Source: Aquimarina brevivitae
GTDB taxonomy: Bacteria > Bacteroidota > Bacteroidia > Flavobacteriales > Flavobacteriaceae
NCBI RefSeq assembly: GCF_004216895.1
Contig: NZ_SGXE01000004.1
Location: 25,031 to 89,030 of the forward strand
Length of the DNA: 64,000 nucleotides
Direction of reading: 5' to 3'
The position numbers and the translations under genes are program-made. The notes under the pieces were generated by a model, which saw only the letters and a program-made list of their open reading frames with translations, was not told the DNA's origin and searched no databases. Positions 45,452 through 53,195 of this stretch are shown one piece after another (within the stretch, counting starts at the first letter, position 1; the number at the start of each line of letters is the position of its first letter).

Positions 45452-46332
45452 GGATTCATGTTTTTATATTCGCCAAGAACTTTTAGTTCCAACGCCATAA
45501 TTTCTAAAATCGATAGTGCTTTACCAAAATCCTGATAGCTATCGAAAGTAACATCAACAAAGAAGGCATACTTCCAGGGCTTATCAATAACTGGTAAGGA
45601 CTGAATTTTGGTTAGATTCAATTTACAATCACTCATTACATTTAAAACTGTCGCCAAACTACCCCTTTTATGATCCGTTAAAAACTTTAAAGAAGCCTTA
45701 TTTATAGTGTCGGTATGATGGTTTAACTTATGTTTACTTAACATAAAAAAGCGCGTGGTATTTGAGGTAATTGTCTGTATATCTGAAGCGATGATATCCA
45801 AACCATAAATAGCTGCAGCTGGTTTACCAGCTATAGCAGCAATACCCTTCAGTTTTTGCTGCTGTATTTGTTTTGCTACCGCTGCTGTATCCGAGGTTTC
45901 TACTAATTTAATATGTGGATATTTTCTTAAAAACTCTTTGCATTGTAGCAACGCCATCGGATGAGACCATACCTCTTGTATGGTTTCTAAGGTTTCGCCT
46001 GGGGACACCATCAAACAATGATGAATCGGCAAAAAGAACTCTCCATTGATCACCAGATTATGTTCGTCGATATAAGCATAATTAGGTATGATGGAACCTG
46101 CTATTGAATTTTCAATTGCCATTACGCCATCCGTACTTTTCCCAGTTTCTAAACTAAGCACCAAATCTCTAAAAGACAAGCATTCATCGACCTTAACATC
46201 CTTACCAAAAAAGGACTGCGCTACACAATGATGATATGAACCTTTGATTCCTTGTATCGCAACGATCAACTCCCTATTTGTCGATGTGTATTCTGATTGC
46301 TCTAAACGATGTATTTGATTTTCTTGTTTCAC
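45448..46332 (-). CDS. pheA: Prephenate dehydratase
   Basis: Converts prephenate to phenylpyruvate. The catalytic TRF motif is T193-R194-F195, in SNTTRFF. The C-terminal ACT domain runs from about 212. The usual Phe-binding ESRP motif is QSLP at 244-247, and the first Phe-site motif GALV is GSLA at 224. Allosteric inhibition by phenylalanine may be altered. The start is GTG at 46332; an in-frame stop lies just upstream and there is no ATG. First gene of the operon, about 50 nt after an attenuator terminator. Confidence 0.95.
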   Translation of the reverse strand: MKQENQIHRLEQSEYTSTNRELIVAIQGIKGSYHHCVAQSFFGKDVKVDECLSFRDLVLSLETGKSTDGVMAIENSIAGSIIPNYAYIDEHNLVINGEFFLPIHHCLMVSPGETLETIQEVWSHPMALLQCKEFLRKYPHIKLVETSDTAAVAKQIQQQKLKGIAAIAGKPAAAIYGLDIIASDIQTITSNTTRFFMLSKHKLNHHTDTINKASLKFLTDHKRGSLATVLNVMSDCKLNLTKIQSLPVIDKPWKYAFFVDVTFDSYQDFGKALSILEIMALELKVLGEYKNMNP

Positions 46333-46383
46333 TTGTGCGTTGTCTATACTTTATTCTACTAAACTCTTTTTATAAAAAAAGTC

Positions 46384-46412
46384 AAAAAAAAATCCCGATT
46401 TGCATCGGGATT
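46384..46412 (-). terminator. attenuator terminator before pheA
   Basis: On the minus strand AATCCCGAT (46404-46412), loop GCAA, ATCGGGATT (46391-46399), followed by seven T at 46384-46390. The 9-bp perfect stem and U run are a textbook intrinsic terminator 50 bp before the pheA start. Its 5' arm can also pair with an upstream antiterminator segment. Confidence 0.92.
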
Positions 46413-46439
46413 CAACTATTTATATCTTAAAATATGTAT

Positions 46440-46517
46440 TTACATAGCAATCCCGATCCTACTTTTATAATAAAAGAAGATAAAATAAAATCGGTTCCAA
46501 GTAAATACGTTATTCAT
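46440..46517 (-). CDS. Phe/Tyr leader peptide (25 aa)
   Basis: ATG at 46517, stop TAA at 46440. The peptide reads MNNVFTWNRFYFIFFYYK followed by SRIGIAM. Of 25 residues, nine are aromatic (F5, W7, F10, Y11, F12, F14, F15, Y16, Y17), nearly all in one block that precedes and overlaps RNA segment 1. An in-frame stop lies upstream. A short ORF with Phe and Tyr codon runs, immediately before an antiterminator/terminator and a Phe/Tyr operon, is the defining feature of a leader peptide. It has no known function beyond the act of translation. Confidence 0.9.
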   Translation of the reverse strand: MNNVFTWNRFYFIFFYYKSRIGIAM

Positions 46518-46765
46518 GTCGTTACTATTAATATGGCTAAGTTAGACAAAAGCGGTGATTTTAAAAATCTTTTTATAGCTTTTTCAATATTTCTTTAAAT
46601 AATAATGATTTTGCCAAAAAAAATGAAGATTTAATGGTTTATCATAATTAAAAACACCGTTTAACTAGTAAGTCTTTATTATTTCAAACACTAACAAACG
46701 TTTGTATAAGATAGTAAATGAAGAGGTTACACTAAAAAAGAGTGAGAATACAAGGCTTAAAAAGC

Positions 46766-46791
46766 AAATCCCACGCTATGAAGTGGGATTT
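46766..46791 (-). terminator. terminator after kbl
   Basis: AAATCCCAC (46766-46774) and GTGGGATTT (46783-46791), 8-nt loop, followed on the minus strand by GCTTTTT. It separates the tdh-kbl operon from the aromatic leader region. Apart from the leader elements, 46518-46765 shows nothing recognisable. Confidence 0.75.
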
Positions 46792-46816
46792 AGTATTACT
46801 TATATTTTAGTAATGT

Positions 46817-48007
46817 CTATTTAATTACATTGAGCTCCTTACCTATCTTTGTAAATGCAGCAACTGCTTTTTCAAGATGTGCTCTATCATGTGCAGCGGA
46901 TAATTGCACTCTGATCCTTGCTTTTCCTTTAGGCACCACTGGATAGAAAAATCCGATAACATAAATACCTTCTTCAAGTAATTTAGTAGCAAATTCCTGA
47001 GCTAGTTTTGCGTCATAAAGCATAACCGGTACAATAGGATGATCTCCCGGTAAAATATCAAAACCTGCCTTAGTCATTTCTGAACGGAAGTATTTGGTGT
47101 TTTCTTCTAATTTGTCTCGCAATGCTGTAGAGGAACTTAATAGATTCAAAACTTTTATTGATGCCCCTACAATAGAAGGCGCAAGCGTATTAGAGAAAAG
47201 ATATGGTCTGGAACGTTGTCTCAACATATCCACGATCTCTTTTCTGGCTGCAGTAAAACCGCCGGAGGCTCCACCAAGTGCTTTACCGTAAGTTCCGGTA
47301 ATGATATCCACTCTACCCATTACATTTTTATACTCGTGCGTTCCTCTTCCTGTTTTTCCTAAAAACCCTGTAGAATGGCATTCATCAATCATCACCATAG
47401 CTTCATACTTATCTGCCAGATCACATATTTTATCCAATTGGGCGATGGTTCCATCCATAGAAAAGGAGCCATCCGTAACTATAAGTATTCTTCTGCTACC
47501 TTTAGCCTCTTTTAATTTCTCTTCTAGATCTGCCATATTATTATGGTCATACCTAAATCGCTTGGCTTTACATAATCGAATTCCGTCAATAATAGAGGCG
47601 TGATTTAAAGCATCAGAAATAATAGCATCTTCTGGGCCAAGTATCGGTTCAAATAATCCACCATTAGCATCAAACGCAGCAGCATACAAGATACAATCTT
47701 CCATACCCAAGAATTCTGCTGTTTTTCGTTCTAACTCTTTATGTATATCCTGCGTACCACATATAAACCGTACGGATGACATTCCATAGCCGTGGCTATC
47801 TATAGCTTCTTTACCCGCTTCAATGACATCGGGATGAGAGGATAAACCTAAGTAATTATTAGCACAAAAGTTTAATACATCTTTAGTAGCTGTGGTATCA
47901 ATTTCTGCACCTTGAGGTGTGGTTATAATTCGCTCTGATTTATATAAGCCGGCTTCTCTAATCTCATCTAATTCTTGTTGAATATCTGCTTTAATGTTAG
48001 AAAACAT
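46817..48007 (-). CDS. kbl: Glycine C-acetyltransferase (2-amino-3-ketobutyrate CoA ligase)
   Basis: PLP enzyme of the alpha-oxoamine synthase family that cleaves 2-amino-3-ketobutyrate with CoA to glycine and acetyl-CoA. [55 protein letters not shown] and the lysine motif [15 protein letters not shown] are all typical. At 396 residues it is full length. It follows tdh by about 50 bp, so the pair runs the threonine-to-glycine route. Confidence 0.96.
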   Translation of the reverse strand: MFSNIKADIQQELDEIREAGLYKSERIITTPQGAEIDTTATKDVLNFCANNYLGLSSHPDVIEAGKEAIDSHGYGMSSVRFICGTQDIHKELERKTAEFLGMEDCILYAAAFDANGGLFEPILGPEDAIISDALNHASIIDGIRLCKAKRFRYDHNNMADLEEKLKEAKGSRRILIVTDGSFSMDGTIAQLDKICDLADKYEAMVMIDECHSTGFLGKTGRGTHEYKNVMGRVDIITGTYGKALGGASGGFTAARKEIVDMLRQRSRPYLFSNTLAPSIVGASIKVLNLLSSSTALRDKLEENTKYFRSEMTKAGFDILPGDHPIVPVMLYDAKLAQEFATKLLEEGIYVIGFFYPVVPKGKARIRVQLSAAHDRAHLEKAVAAFTKIGKELNVIK

Positions 48008-48056
48008 ATTTCTTTATTTAGTTTTATTAAAAATGTGTGTTTTAATTTACGGAATT

Positions 48057-49031
48057 CTACAACAATAGCATTTTGCTATCATCAGATTTTTTCTGGTATT
48101 GTTTTTTCAATTCGCTAACCATTACTGAAGTTATCCTTTTAAGGTCATACTTAGGTTTCCAACCCCAATCTATTCTTGCATTAGAATCATCAACCTTTTT
48201 AGGCCATTTTTCTGCAATATGCTGCCTAAAGTCTGGTGCGTATGATACTTCAAATTTTGGATACAATTTTTGAATTTCTTCGACCATATCCTGAGGCGCA
48301 AAACTTGCTCCGGCCAAATTATATGAGGTTCGTACAGTTATATTTTCTTTGGGAGCTTCCATAAGTTCAATAGTAGCTCTTATAGCATCCTCCATAAATA
48401 TCATGGGCAACGCTGCATCGGGTTTTAAAAAACATTCAAAAGCTTCGCCATTTACAGCTTTATGATAAATGTCAACTGCATAATCGGTAGTACCTCCACC
48501 AGGTAGCGATTGATAACCAATAACTCCAGGATATCGAATAGATCGTACATCTAATCCATATTTTAAGAAGTAATATTGTCCCCAATTTTCTCCCGCCGCT
48601 TTGCTTATTCCATAAACAGTAGCAGGATTAAGGTACGCTTCATCGGTAGTACAATTAAGATCTGCTCTATCACCAAACACAGCAATAGAACTGGGGTAAA
48701 ATACTTTTTGCACATTATTCAAACGAGATACTTCTAAAACATTAAAAAATGTTTTCATATTAATATCCCAAGTTTGTAGCGGATTCTGTTCCCCTTTCGC
48801 AGATAGAATAGCTGCTAAATGATAAATCTGGTTAACCTTATGTGCTTTAACTACATCGTCTATTTTGTTTTGATCCGTAGCGTCAATGACTTCAAATAAT
48901 CCAGTGGATTGTTTCGGTTTTTGTAAATCAGAGGCTATAACATTTGCTTCTCCATATTTCTTTCGTAGCTCTGGTATTAATACCGAACCTAATTGACCAT
49001 TAGCGCCAATAACCAAAATTTTCGTGTCCAT
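48057..49031 (-). CDS. tdh: L-threonine 3-dehydrogenase, short-chain (SDR) type
   Basis: Extended-SDR (epimerase-like) enzyme that oxidises threonine to 2-amino-3-ketobutyrate. The NAD-binding GANGQLG is near residue 8, the catalytic Tyr-Lys pair is YGISK, and YPGVIGYQSLPGGGTTDYAVDIYHKA is characteristic of SDR-type TDH rather than other epimerases. The adjacent kbl supports the call. A TAATTTTG promoter element lies upstream, and an Lrp-type regulator is divergent. Confidence 0.93.
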   Translation of the reverse strand: MDTKILVIGANGQLGSVLIPELRKKYGEANVIASDLQKPKQSTGLFEVIDATDQNKIDDVVKAHKVNQIYHLAAILSAKGEQNPLQTWDINMKTFFNVLEVSRLNNVQKVFYPSSIAVFGDRADLNCTTDEAYLNPATVYGISKAAGENWGQYYFLKYGLDVRSIRYPGVIGYQSLPGGGTTDYAVDIYHKAVNGEAFECFLKPDAALPMIFMEDAIRATIELMEAPKENITVRTSYNLAGASFAPQDMVEEIQKLYPKFEVSYAPDFRQHIAEKWPKKVDDSNARIDWGWKPKYDLKRITSVMVSELKKQYQKKSDDSKMLLL

Positions 49032-49067
49032 ATTCCGATTTTAATTACACTTCGTGTTTATTACGGG

Positions 49068-49075
49068 CAAAATTA
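49068..49075 (-). promoter_or_regulatory. -7 promoter element for tdh-kbl (TAATTTTG)
   Basis: Exact TAnnTTTG followed by C on the minus strand, 36 bp before the tdh ATG and in the divergent region shared with the Lrp-type regulator. Confidence 0.55.
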
Positions 49076-49203
49076 CGGTTTTATTATGCTAAAAAATGTT
49101 AAACACGATTACTGCAGTAAATATTATTGAATAAAGAGAATATATCCATTATTTTTACGGCATACATTTAACCCATTTCAATTTTGAAGTAATTCTTTTT
49201 CTT

Positions 49204-49665
49204 ATGGAGCAATTAGACCAAATCGACAGAACTATTTTAAGAATTTTACAAAAAGATTCTAAAAAGACGGCCAAGGAAATCGCTAAGATTCTTAACCTAA
49301 CAATTTCTCCAGTTTATGATCGCATTCGTAGATTAGAAAAGCAAGGGGTCATACAAAAATATGTGGCTATCTTGGATAAAAAATTAATTGACCGTTCAGT
49401 AACCACTATATGCCAAGTATCCATGCGCTATCATAATGAAGCTTTTATCGAAAAATTTGAAGAACAAATTCAAGCACTTGATGAAGTACAGGAATGTTAT
49501 CATATGGCCGGCCAGGTAGATTTTATTTTAAAAATTCATACGAAAAGTTTAGAAGGGTATCACGAATTTGTAAAAACGAAACTGTCTAAAATCGAAAATA
49601 TAGGTGTTTTGAATAGTGCCTTTGTCTTAAAAGAAATTAAACACACCTCAGCTTTTTATATATAA
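49204..49665 (+). CDS. Lrp/AsnC-family transcriptional regulator
   Basis: A 153-residue protein with an N-terminal winged helix-turn-helix (DQIDRTILRILQKDSKKTAKEIAKILNLTISPVYDRIRRLEKQGVI) and a C-terminal RAM/ACT-like domain (residues about 65-145) that binds amino acids. It is divergent from tdh-kbl with about 170 bp between start codons, so it is the obvious candidate regulator of threonine degradation. That regulatory link is inferred. Confidence 0.92.
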   Translation: MEQLDQIDRTILRILQKDSKKTAKEIAKILNLTISPVYDRIRRLEKQGVIQKYVAILDKKLIDRSVTTICQVSMRYHNEAFIEKFEEQIQALDEVQECYHMAGQVDFILKIHTKSLEGYHEFVKTKLSKIENIGVLNSAFVLKEIKHTSAFYI

Positions 49666-49715
49666 CCTACAATAATTACTAATCGTTTATGTTTAGGTAA
49701 CTAAGGGTATTTCCT

Positions 49716-49723
49716 TATTTTTG
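49716..49723 (+). promoter_or_regulatory. -7 promoter element for gldA (TATTTTTG)
   Basis: Exact TAnnTTTG 12 bp before the chosen gldA ATG, with TTTA at -33 spacing (20 bp). The transcript would have a very short leader. Confidence 0.5.
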
Positions 49724-49735
49724 AAAAAAATTTTT

Positions 49736-50632
49736 ATGTCCATTAAAGTTTCCAGCATTATTAAAAGCTATAAGGATCAAAAAGCATTGGATGGTATTTC
49801 ATTTGCCATTGAAAGAGGTGAGATTGTAGGTTTTCTGGGGCCCAACGGAGCAGGAAAATCAACGTTAATGAAAATATTGACCACCTACCTTAAGCCTACT
49901 GAAGGAAACGCTAATGTTGCGGGGTACAACGTCACTACCGAACCCATAGAAGTTCAGCGCCGTATCGGTTATCTGCCAGAACATAATCCATTATACGTAG
50001 AGATGTACGTGCGAGAGTACCTTGCATTTTGTGGAAGTGTATTTGCAGTTACTAAAGAACGCATTGAAGAGGTAATCGAGCTAACCAAGTTGACACCTGA
50101 AGCGAATAAAAAGATTGATCAACTATCTAAAGGGTATCGACAACGGGTTGGTTTAGCCGCAGCCTTATTGCACGATCCTGAGGTATTAATTTTAGACGAA
50201 CCTACTACAGGTTTAGATCCAAAGCAAATTTTAGAAATTAGAGATTTAATTACACAAGTAGGAAAAACCAAAACTGTCTTTTTATCTACCCATATCTTGC
50301 AAGAAGTAGAAGCAATTTGCGAGCGAGTAATCGTTATAAATAAAGGAAATATTGTTGCTGATAAAAACCTAAAAGATCTAATGGAAAACACAGCTCAAAT
50401 CATAGAGGTGGAGTTTGATTATCGGGTGGAAGAAGCATTTTTGTTGCGCTTAAAGAATGCCAAGGAGGTTGTTAATGTAAGTGGATTTGTTTACCATATT
50501 ACCTTTGACACAAATACAGATATGCGACCTTTAGTATTTGATTTTGCTCATGACAACCAATTGAAAATATTACAGCTCAGCCGAAAGAATAAGAATCTGG
50601 AAAGTCTTTTTATGGAATTGACTAATTCATAG
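49736..50632 (+). CDS. gldA: Gliding motility ABC transporter ATPase GldA
   Basis: ABC-type ATPase of the GldAFG transporter. Walker A GPNGAGKST, signature LSKGYRQRVG, Walker B LILDEPTTGLDP and the H-loop STHILQEVE are intact, and the C-terminal extension (residues about 215-298) is typical of GldA. I start at the ATG at 49736 (298 residues), since an upstream TTG at 49721 lies within the promoter element. gldF and gldG are not in the window. Confidence 0.9.
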   Translation: MSIKVSSIIKSYKDQKALDGISFAIERGEIVGFLGPNGAGKSTLMKILTTYLKPTEGNANVAGYNVTTEPIEVQRRIGYLPEHNPLYVEMYVREYLAFCGSVFAVTKERIEEVIELTKLTPEANKKIDQLSKGYRQRVGLAAALLHDPEVLILDEPTTGLDPKQILEIRDLITQVGKTKTVFLSTHILQEVEAICERVIVINKGNIVADKNLKDLMENTAQIIEVEFDYRVEEAFLLRLKNAKEVVNVSGFVYHITFDTNTDMRPLVFDFAHDNQLKILQLSRKNKNLESLFMELTNS

Positions 50633-50636
50633 CCTT

Positions 50637-51383
50637 TTACTCAAACCGAAGCCTACCCGTAAAAAATTCTTCAACTTCTATAACTTCAGGGCGATTAACT
50701 GCTATAACATCTCCTGTACTTCGGATTTCTCCTCTGATAGCTTGTAAAGGGTTTACAATGATTTTGTTGCTCCCTCGATGAAAAACCCTGACCTCTTGCG
50801 CGCTTAGTTCAGCTCCTTCAAAACGACCCGTACCTGAAAAAAAGCCAACAGATAATTCATCAACATTTCCTCTTATGAAAAAGGAGGCAATGTTATTGCC
50901 AACTACATTTATCTTTTGACAATTTACGTATAGATTAAACGTACCAGTGGTATACCCAGCATCTTCATTAAAATCTTCGGAAGCCAAATTTAAATTGGAA
51001 TAAGACAAAACCCCGTCTGATGATATATCAAATTGTGTAGCACTTCGAATTGCTGTAATATTAGGTGCGGTAACAAAAATTGTAGTCTGATTAAAATCTC
51101 TTACCAAATTACAGTCATTTGTATTTTCTAAGATCAATCGTCCGTCCACTACAGTTGCTATTACTTCATCAATTAAATTTGCGCCACTTTCAATAATTAC
51201 AGAGGTTTCATCTGCTTGTTTTAAAACCATTTCTACATTTGGTTTTACCAAAATCCTGGTAAAATTTGGTACAGAAACTTCTCGTCGCACTACATCACCT
51301 GTACGCTGAAAACAATCCGGAGCATTTTCATTATCACAACTTAAAAACATAAGTACAATTAATACATAACTTAGCTTTCTCAT
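50637..51383 (-). CDS. DUF2807 (head GIN domain) lipoprotein
   Basis: A 248-residue exported lipoprotein: the N-terminus MRKLSYVLIVLMFLSCDNE has a lipobox with Cys16. The body is a DUF2807-type beta-helix (repeats such as TIFVTAPNITAIRSATQFDISSDG). Function is not known for the family. It shares 4 bp with the PagL-like gene upstream and converges with gldA, 4 bp apart. Confidence 0.85.
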   Translation of the reverse strand: MRKLSYVLIVLMFLSCDNENAPDCFQRTGDVVRREVSVPNFTRILVKPNVEMVLKQADETSVIIESGANLIDEVIATVVDGRLILENTNDCNLVRDFNQTTIFVTAPNITAIRSATQFDISSDGVLSYSNLNLASEDFNEDAGYTTGTFNLYVNCQKINVVGNNIASFFIRGNVDELSVGFFSGTGRFEGAELSAQEVRVFHRGSNKIIVNPLQAIRGEIRSTGDVIAVNRPEVIEVEEFFTGRLRFE

Positions 51384-52477
51384 AATCGATATCCTATTGA
51401 AAATTCTACGGCTTCAGCCTTTGCGGCATGTGATCTAACAGATACTCCTCCTATCAGATTTTTTGAAATATAATATTGCAAACCCATTCGGTTATACACA
51501 TTCCCTTCAAAATCGTAGGGATAGTAAAAATAATACCCTAACTGAGTGAGTATAGAAAGTTTATTAATTCTAAGTTCGTGACCGATAAATGCACCGGCAC
51601 GTTTTGCGTCCTCATCGCCTGTAGTTCCATCATTAAATCTCCCTGTAGCACGGAAATCAATATAGCGCTCCAAAGCTTTTGAAAAGAAAAGTTCAGCACC
51701 AATCTGAATAGCACTTTTTTTATTCAAGCGTTTATCAGCAAAAGCTGTTAACGTCAAAAAAGGTAATTGACCAGAGCCTACCACATCACTTTCATTAATA
51801 CCGCTTCGAACTAAAAATCCAAAACCCATAGGCTCTGCCCCTTTGACTAACCCCGTTTCTTTAGCTATATAATTCTGATCCGACTGCGCTTCTAAACTAT
51901 AGGTAATACCAGCATTAAAAATAAATGTGTTGGTGCTTTTATTAGGTGCTTTAAAATTTGCATTAGAATAATGAACCACACCCAATCCTGCCTGTAGTCC
52001 GAAACGATCAATCAGATTACTTCTTTTATAATTTAACAAGAAATAAGTACTACTAAGCAAATGAGATCCGTGAGCTATATTTCTAAAATTATCATCAATA
52101 TGGTAAGGTGTAGCTGTATACGCTATACCCTGCCCCACTCTAAACAATAAGTTCCGGTTAAAAAAATAAAAATTATAATGTAGATAAAGTCCTGCAGCAC
52201 TACCTAAAAACTCATTATCTAAATCATTATAAATAAAAGAAGCTCCATAATCTGGGTAGTTATATAAGCGTTGCCATTCTTTTTCACCATAGGTTTTTCG
52301 TTGAGCGGCTACAATTAAACCAGAGGGATGCCCTGTTATTAAATGTGTAATATCTGGATTATGCTTTAGTATGGTTCCGTAGAAATTATGTACGTCTAAT
52401 GTTAAAGCAGACTTCGGTTCTTGCGCAAACAAAAACCCGGAGCAAATCATTAAAAAGAACAGTACTCTCTTTATCAT
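51380..52477 (-). CDS. PagL-like acyloxyacyl hydrolase / lipid A deacylase-type barrel
   Basis: A 365-residue outer-membrane barrel with a signal peptide (1-18, ending FLFAQ). The HYSN motif (H169, S171) followed by ANFKAPN resembles the active-site region of PagL lipid A 3-O-deacylase (HFSNAGIKKPN-like). The protein is about twice the length of Pseudomonas PagL, with extra strands after residue 200. An enzymatic role in lipid A modification is plausible but unproven. It overlaps a lipoprotein gene by 4 bp. Confidence 0.8.
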   Translation of the reverse strand: MIKRVLFFLMICSGFLFAQEPKSALTLDVHNFYGTILKHNPDITHLITGHPSGLIVAAQRKTYGEKEWQRLYNYPDYGASFIYNDLDNEFLGSAAGLYLHYNFYFFNRNLLFRVGQGIAYTATPYHIDDNFRNIAHGSHLLSSTYFLLNYKRSNLIDRFGLQAGLGVVHYSNANFKAPNKSTNTFIFNAGITYSLEAQSDQNYIAKETGLVKGAEPMGFGFLVRSGINESDVVGSGQLPFLTLTAFADKRLNKKSAIQIGAELFFSKALERYIDFRATGRFNDGTTGDEDAKRAGAFIGHELRINKLSILTQLGYYFYYPYDFEGNVYNRMGLQYYISKNLIGGVSVRSHAAKAEAVEFSIGYRL

Positions 52478-52570
52478 CGGGCAAAAGTAACAATAGATTT
52501 AAAACATCATATAGAAAAGCAAAAAGAATTATCCTAGGGTAACTGTGTACAAACTGAAGTTGACACTTAA

Positions 52571-52603
52571 TTTGCAAGGTTTTATTTTTTTATACTATCT
52601 TTG
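52571..52603 (+). promoter_or_regulatory. promoter of the CTD-only gene (TTTG-N21-TATCTTTG)
   Basis: TTTG at 52571-52574 and TATCTTTG at 52596-52603 are 21 bp apart, both exact matches to flavobacterial -33 and -7 elements. It predicts a 5' UTR of about 150 nt. Confidence 0.75.
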
Positions 52604-52642
52604 AATACTTAAAGGGAAAAATCAATTTATTAATTATAAGGT

Positions 52643-52676
52643 GTCTCAATTCCACTTATGAGACCAATTCCTTTTT
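52643..52676 (+). other. 5' UTR hairpin followed by T run
   Basis: GTCTCA (52643-52648) pairs with TGAGAC (52659-52664) with a 10-nt loop, and AATTCC plus a run of six T follow, inside the leader of the CTD-only gene. It looks like a weak terminator or attenuator; no leader peptide was found. Confidence 0.4.
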
Positions 52677-52758
52677 TATTTCCGCTATACCCAAAAAGCA
52701 ACGCTGAAGAGCGCTGTTAAATCAATTAGTTTTTTTATTAACCCAAATCGTAAGAATA

Positions 52759-53178
52759 ATGACTTACAAAAAACTATTCCCTATCCTAGGGCTATTGATG
52801 GTATTGAGTGTACAAGCCAAAGAAAAAGAAAAATCATCCAAAACACCAACCCAAAAAACTGTACTAGTCGCAGATCACGTCGTTACTGTGAACACTAACG
52901 TAACAGGTTGCTTATTATCCGTTGACACTCCTACCGGTATTGAGGGATTTAGAGTTTGGCCTAACCCTCTAGAAAACAAACAAGGTATCATTCAATTTCC
53001 AGCCAATTTTGATAAAGTTGAAGTATCTGTAGTAAGTTTAACAGGTAAAGTTGTACAGCAACAAACCGTTTACAAAAACAATCCCTCACTTAGTTTAACC
53101 AAGTTAAGTATAGGAATGTATTTAGTAAAATTTAAACACGAAAAGAACACGGCTGTTTATAAACTTATTATTGACTAA
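52759..53178 (+). CDS. CTD-only small secreted protein (T9SS sorting domain)
   Basis: A 139-residue protein consisting of a signal peptide (about 1-20), a 43-residue spacer, and from 64 to 139 a type A T9SS sorting domain (GFRVWPNPLEN, VSLTGKVVQQQ, LSIGMYLVKFK). No passenger domain remains. It starts a likely two-gene unit with the CEMIP-like gene 17 bp downstream, which has no sorting domain of its own. Its role is unknown. Confidence 0.85.
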   Translation: MTYKKLFPILGLLMVLSVQAKEKEKSSKTPTQKTVLVADHVVTVNTNVTGCLLSVDTPTGIEGFRVWPNPLENKQGIIQFPANFDKVEVSVVSLTGKVVQQQTVYKNNPSLSLTKLSIGMYLVKFKHEKNTAVYKLIID

Positions 53179-53195
53179 CCAAACCTACTTTACTT

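Larger units (their letters stand above)
46384..46517 (-). promoter_or_regulatory. Phe/Tyr attenuator (ribosome-stalling riboregulator)
   Basis: Four segments can be traced on the minus strand. Segment 1 (CCGATTT, 46488-46494) lies within the leader peptide and can pair with segment 2 (GGATCGG, 7 bp including two G-T). Segment 2 (ATCGGGATT, 46449-46457) overlaps the 3' end of the leader ORF and pairs perfectly (9 bp) with segment 3 (AATCCCGAT, 46404-46412). Segment 3 pairs with segment 4 (46391-46399) to form the terminator. A ribosome stalled on Phe or Tyr codons would cover segment 1, letting 2:3 form and suppress the terminator. A ribosome reaching the stop would cover segment 2. No convincing promoter was found in 46518-46760; TAACTTAG at 46537-46544 is a weak -7 candidate. 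Confidence 0.88.

Noticed and set aside
46384-46412. The pheA-proximal hairpin as a simple terminator of the upstream tdh-kbl operon
   Set aside because: kbl already has its own terminator at 46766-46791, and the leader ORF plus the antiterminator arm between the two fits attenuation better.
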